From positions 310,001 to 374,000 of the forward strand of contig JAEDCQ010000001.1 in assembly GCA_016294075.1 (NCBI GenBank): DNA of 64,000 nucleotides, read 5' to 3'. The notes beneath the pieces were generated by a model. It saw nothing but the letters and a program-made list of their open reading frames with translations, did no database searches and was not told where the DNA came from. This DNA comes from Lachnospiraceae bacterium. Its GTDB lineage: Bacteria; Bacillota; Clostridia; Lachnospirales; Lachnospiraceae. Positions within the stretch are counted from its first letter, which is position 1. Each line of letters opens with the position of its first letter. Below, one piece after another: positions 61,480 through 64,000 of the stretch. Made by a program: the position numbers and the translations under genes.

Positions 61480-61830
61480 TTATATTTCTACAATCTTTCC
61501 ATCCTTCCAGATGCGTTCTAAGTCATAATAGCTACGGCTCTCTTTATCAAAAATATGAATAATAATATCGCCGTAATCCATTAAAATCCAATTTCCCGTA
61601 GCGTATCCTTCGGTTTGTTTTGCATGCAGGCTTAGTTTTGCCAATTCCTCGGATACATTATCACAAAGTGCATGTACCTGATTAACATTTGTTCCGTTTG
61701 CAATGATAAAATAATCGGCCATATACGAAACTTCATGTATATCAATAATCTGAATATCTTCAGCTTTTTTATCATCTAATGCTTTATATATCGTTTTTAT
61801 ATATCCTTCCATCGAAACGTTTTCTTTCAT
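61480..61830 (-). CDS. rsfS: Ribosomal silencing factor RsfS
   Basis: A 116-residue Iojap/DUF143 protein with IQIIDIHEVSYMADYFIIANGTN near 22 and GNWILMDYGDIIIHIF near 83. It binds L14 of the large subunit and prevents subunit joining in starvation. Its ATG overlaps the stop of yqeK by 4 bases. Standard member of the obg-yhbY-nadD-yqeK-rsfS cluster. Confidence 0.96.
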   Translation of the reverse strand: MKENVSMEGYIKTIYKALDDKKAEDIQIIDIHEVSYMADYFIIANGTNVNQVHALCDNVSEELAKLSLHAKQTEGYATGNWILMDYGDIIIHIFDKESRSYYDLERIWKDGKIVEI

Positions 61831-62417
61831 CCCGTTACCTGTCTCTCCTGATTAATATAGTATTCATATGTTTTTACCGTCATAGGATCTATTTCGTTTC
61901 CTGATTTTTCAAGAAAAACTAATGTATCACTTAAAATTGTCCGAAGGGCTGAATCAATATCCACAAAAACCTGTTTACGTACAATTGGCAAATCCTCTGC
62001 TTCGCATCTATGTGGTTCAAGATAATCTGCAATAAAGATAATTTTTTCAAGTAATGTCATATCAGGTCGTCCCGTTGTATGGAAACGAACTGCATTACAA
62101 ATATCTTCATCAATAATGCCATATTTGCGATTGGACAAATCCGCGCCTACTTTCGCATGTAAAAGAGAAGGATTTTTCTTTTCAATCTCTGTCACCTCAA
62201 GATTATTCTTTTTGCAATAATTGAGTCGTTCTTCATGCGTCATACATTTTGCACAATCATGTAACAGACCCGCTTCAAATGCCTTCATAATATCATAATC
62301 ATAACGCATTGCCAAAGCTGCAGCCGTATATGCTACTCCTAATGTATGTTCATAACGCTTGGAATCCAATTGTTTTGCCAATTCCTTACGAATCTTCTGT
62401 ATTTCTGATTTAGCCAT
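61827..62417 (-). CDS. yqeK: HD-domain Ap4A hydrolase YqeK
   Basis: A 196-residue HD phosphohydrolase with RYEHTLGVAYTAAALA near 19, the HD pair in LLHDCAKCMT near 54 and the distal His/Asp in FHTTGRPDMT and IFIADYLEPHR. YqeK proteins split Ap4A symmetrically into two ADP. ATG 62417 is preferred over GTG 62432 because GTGGGAAA lies about ten bases upstream and MAKSEIQK is a normal N-terminus; the GTG overlaps the nadD stop. Confidence 0.94.
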   Translation of the reverse strand: MAKSEIQKIRKELAKQLDSKRYEHTLGVAYTAAALAMRYDYDIMKAFEAGLLHDCAKCMTHEERLNYCKKNNLEVTEIEKKNPSLLHAKVGADLSNRKYGIIDEDICNAVRFHTTGRPDMTLLEKIIFIADYLEPHRCEAEDLPIVRKQVFVDIDSALRTILSDTLVFLEKSGNEIDPMTVKTYEYYINQERQVTG

Positions 62418-62431
62418 TATTATATTTCCCA

Positions 62432-63034
62432 CTATTCATATAAATGATGCTTTTTAATGTATTTTTCCGTAACTTCAGGAACTAAATAACGGATACTTTT
62501 ACCGGTTTTAATGCGCTCACGAATCTCGGTAGAGGAAATATCAATATATGTACAGGGCAATAGACGTATATCTGCTTCATATTTTTGTTTAATTTCTTCG
62601 ATTTTATCTAAGAATTCTTTTGTAGACTGACCTTTTCTTTTCGCAGCAAGAATAACAGCATTTTTCATAATATCTGCAGGACATTTCCACTGTTCAATCT
62701 GAAACAGGGAATCAGCGCCGATAATCAGATAATATTCCGTATCCGGATTTTCTTTTTTTAAAATATCCAATGTCTCGGAAGTATAGGAATTACCGGGACG
62801 GTCCGTTTCTATCGTAGATAAAGCAAAATGTGGATTTTCACCGATTGCTTCACCGGTCAGGGTAATTCTGGTTTTTTTATCCAATACGATGGATGGATCC
62901 TTAAAATGGGATATACCTGTCGGAATAAATAAAATTTCATCTAAATCAAATTCATCATAAGCACATTCCGCTAAAATAAGATGTCCAAGGTGAATCGGAT
63001 TAAATGTACCACCTATAATACCTACTTTTTTCAT
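62432..63034 (-). CDS. nadD: Nicotinate-nucleotide adenylyltransferase
   Basis: A 200-residue nucleotidyltransferase with the GIIGGTFNPIHLGHLILAE signature at the N-terminus (GGxxxPxHxGH) and ISSTEIRERI near 174. It adenylates NaMN to NaAD in NAD synthesis. ATG 63034 is preferred to a TTG at 63046, which would sit only one base from the AGAAAGGG ribosome site. It links this cluster with the NAD(H) enzymes at the start of the window. Confidence 0.96.
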   Translation of the reverse strand: MKKVGIIGGTFNPIHLGHLILAECAYDEFDLDEILFIPTGISHFKDPSIVLDKKTRITLTGEAIGENPHFALSTIETDRPGNSYTSETLDILKKENPDTEYYLIIGADSLFQIEQWKCPADIMKNAVILAAKRKGQSTKEFLDKIEEIKQKYEADIRLLPCTYIDISSTEIRERIKTGKSIRYLVPEVTEKYIKKHHLYE

Positions 63035-63069
63035 TCTTAATACCAACCCTTTCTTTTATAAACATACAA

Positions 63070-63360
63070 TCATTTCGGTAAAACAATCTTTGGTTTATCT
63101 TTATCAGGCTTATATAACACGATTTTTCTGCCGATAACCTGTACAACCTGTGAGCCTGTACGATCTGCTAAAATCTGTGCCATTTCCTTCGGTTCATCCA
63201 GGCAGTTCTTTAATACAGTTAATTTAATAAGCTCCTTTGTATTAAACGCTTCTCTGATTGCTTCTGTATATTCCGGTGTCAAAGAGGATTTTCCTATTTG
63301 AAATATAGGGTCTAAGACACTTGCCAGACTTTTTAAATATGCTCTTTGTTTACTTGTCAT
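63070..63360 (-). CDS. yhbY: Ribosome assembly RNA-binding protein YhbY
   Basis: A 96-residue CRM-domain protein: SKQRAYLKSLASVLDPIFQIGKSSLTPE, then KLTVLKNCLDEPKEMA and GSQVVQVIGRKIVLYK. It binds pre-50S particles and sits between obg and nadD as in other Firmicutes. GGTGAATAAAG with AGGAAATACAGG lies upstream of its ATG at 63360. Confidence 0.95.
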   Translation of the reverse strand: MTSKQRAYLKSLASVLDPIFQIGKSSLTPEYTEAIREAFNTKELIKLTVLKNCLDEPKEMAQILADRTGSQVVQVIGRKIVLYKPDKDKPKIVLPK

Positions 63361-63380
63361 CTTTATTCACCTGTATTTCC

Positions 63381-64000
63381 TTATTTATAATATTGGAAGA
63401 CAAGTCCATACATGCGGACAGTATCGCCTTCTTTAATGCCGAGTTTTTCCAATTCTTCCAAAATTCCTGTCTCCTTAAGGAACTTCTGGAAAAATACAAA
63501 ACCTTTTTCCGATTCCAGATTGGTATAACCCAGCATTTTTTCAATCTTCGGTCCTTCAATTACATATTCATCTGCTGATTCATCATATTCTACCGTATAC
63601 GGGTCATCACCTATAGCTAACACCTCAGGATCAAATTCCTGTTCAAATACGGTAGGCTCTTCATTGATGTCATCAAGCATCTTGCGGACATGATATAATA
63701 ACTCACGTACTCCTTCTCCGCTGACTGCTGAAATCGGATATACTTCATAGCCTAAAGGAGAAAATTCATCGTTCAAACGTTTCAGTAAATCTTCGCGGTC
63801 TGTAAAAAGAGCATCCATTTTGTTTGCCGCAATAACCTGTGGGCGTTTTGCAAGCTCTTCACTGTATAAGGCAAGCTCTTTATTGATTGCATGAATATCT
63901 TCAATCGGGTCTCTGCCTTCCGTTCCGGCCGCATCCACAACGTGAATAATCACTTTTGTACGTTCAACATGTCGTAAGAATTCATGTCCGAGTCCGATTC
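63381..64000 (-). CDS. obg: GTPase Obg, C-terminal part (5' end beyond window)
   Basis: About 206 C-terminal residues are visible, reading into the window edge at 64000; the true start lies outside. They cover the end of the G domain (LGHEFLRHVERTKVIIHVVD, then NKMDAL as the G4 motif NKxD and SAVSGEGV as G5) and a C-terminal OCT domain (about the last 75 residues, ADEYVIEGPKIEKM, GDTVRMYGLVFQYYK). The N-terminal Obg fold and Walker A are outside the window. Obg is an essential GTPase in 50S assembly and stress control. It is transcribed ahead of yhbY. Confidence 0.96.
   Translation of the reverse strand, partial: IGLGHEFLRHVERTKVIIHVVDAAGTEGRDPIEDIHAINKELALYSEELAKRPQVIAANKMDALFTDREDLLKRLNDEFSPLGYEVYPISAVSGEGVRELLYHVRKMLDDINEEPTVFEQEFDPEVLAIGDDPYTVEYDESADEYVIEGPKIEKMLGYTNLESEKGFVFFQKFLKETGILEELEKLGIKEGDTVRMYGLVFQYYK

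Noticed and set aside
1..64000. tRNA, rRNA, CRISPR array, riboswitch or insertion sequence anywhere in the window
   Set aside because: Intergenic gaps are at most about 210 bases and none shows cloverleaf, spaced repeat, terminal inverted repeat or known riboswitch core patterns by eye; a covariance-model scan would settle small RNAs.

Overview
The window is a gene-dense, low-GC stretch of a Clostridia chromosome, most probably from the family Lachnospiraceae. That placement is inferred from content and order: Rex, NfnAB, MinCDE beside MreBCD and PBP2, a YqfC-YqfD-PhoH-YbeY block, a TepA-like protease beside FtsK/SpoIIIE, DUF4321 and YnbB-type genes, and LexA boxes of the Gram-positive GAAC-N4-GTTC type. 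I see no rRNA, tRNA, CRISPR array, insertion sequence or prophage. No stretch longer than about 210 bases lacks a gene. Genus or species cannot be fixed from the sequence alone.

Layout. 1-8.4 kb: 3' end of rex, an unknown coiled-coil gene, NAD(P)HX repair (nnr), a lone MazF-type endoribonuclease, a CorC-like CBS protein, YebC, O-acetylhomoserine sulfhydrylase, an unknown polytopic membrane protein, and a TepA/ClpP-like protease. 8.5-17.6 kb: FtsK/SpoIIIE, formate-THF ligase, a zinc-ribbon/TPR membrane protein, the NfnAB transhydrogenase, a second zinc-ribbon membrane protein and RlmH, closed by a very strong terminator. 18.1-23.5 kb: YqfC, YqfD, PhoH, YbeY, a SpoVB/MurJ-like flippase and a BofC-like secreted protein, a set typical of spore-forming ancestry. 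23.5-36.4 kb: two flavoproteins, ProB, DUF896, 5-formyl-THF cyclo-ligase, MiaB, MutS, MutL, MiaA and a YnbB-like PLP enzyme. 36.5-46.4 kb: a shape and division island (DUF4321, MreB, MreC, MreD, PBP2, MinC, MinD, MinE, RodA, MgsA, D,D-carboxypeptidase). 46.5-52.3 kb: P-loop protein, HlyD-like protein, YggS, SepF, AroB, LspA, RluA-type synthase. 52.4-58.8 kb: an unknown 201-residue protein, CstA and a cytidylate-kinase-like protein, then a tyrosine recombinase and a TtcA-like enzyme on the minus strand, then an AI-2E-type permease. 58.9-61.4 kb: an SOS locus with LexA, a YneA-like LysM protein and a broken FAD/Rieske oxidoreductase. 61.5-64 kb, minus strand: the Obg-YhbY-NadD-YqeK-RsfS ribosome/NAD cluster.

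How the genes work together. The first part is about NAD(P)(H) economy: Rex senses NADH/NAD+, Nnr repairs hydrated NAD(P)H, NfnAB couples NADH and ferredoxin to NADPH, NadD makes NAD. The centre builds and positions the cell wall: MreBCD, PBP2 and RodA for elongation, MinCDE and SepF for division-site choice, FtsK for chromosome clearance. The LexA/YneA-like pair would stop division after DNA damage.

Most of the window is ordinary core genome. The points most worth a second look are the SOS locus with four evenly arranged LexA-like boxes, the broken oxidoreductase with a visible deletion scar, an MreB whose phosphate-2 motif is altered, a PBP2 with a roughly 240-residue insertion, a MazF without an adjacent antitoxin, and an unnamed P-loop/HlyD-like pair next to sepF. 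I found no convincing previously undescribed multi-gene system.
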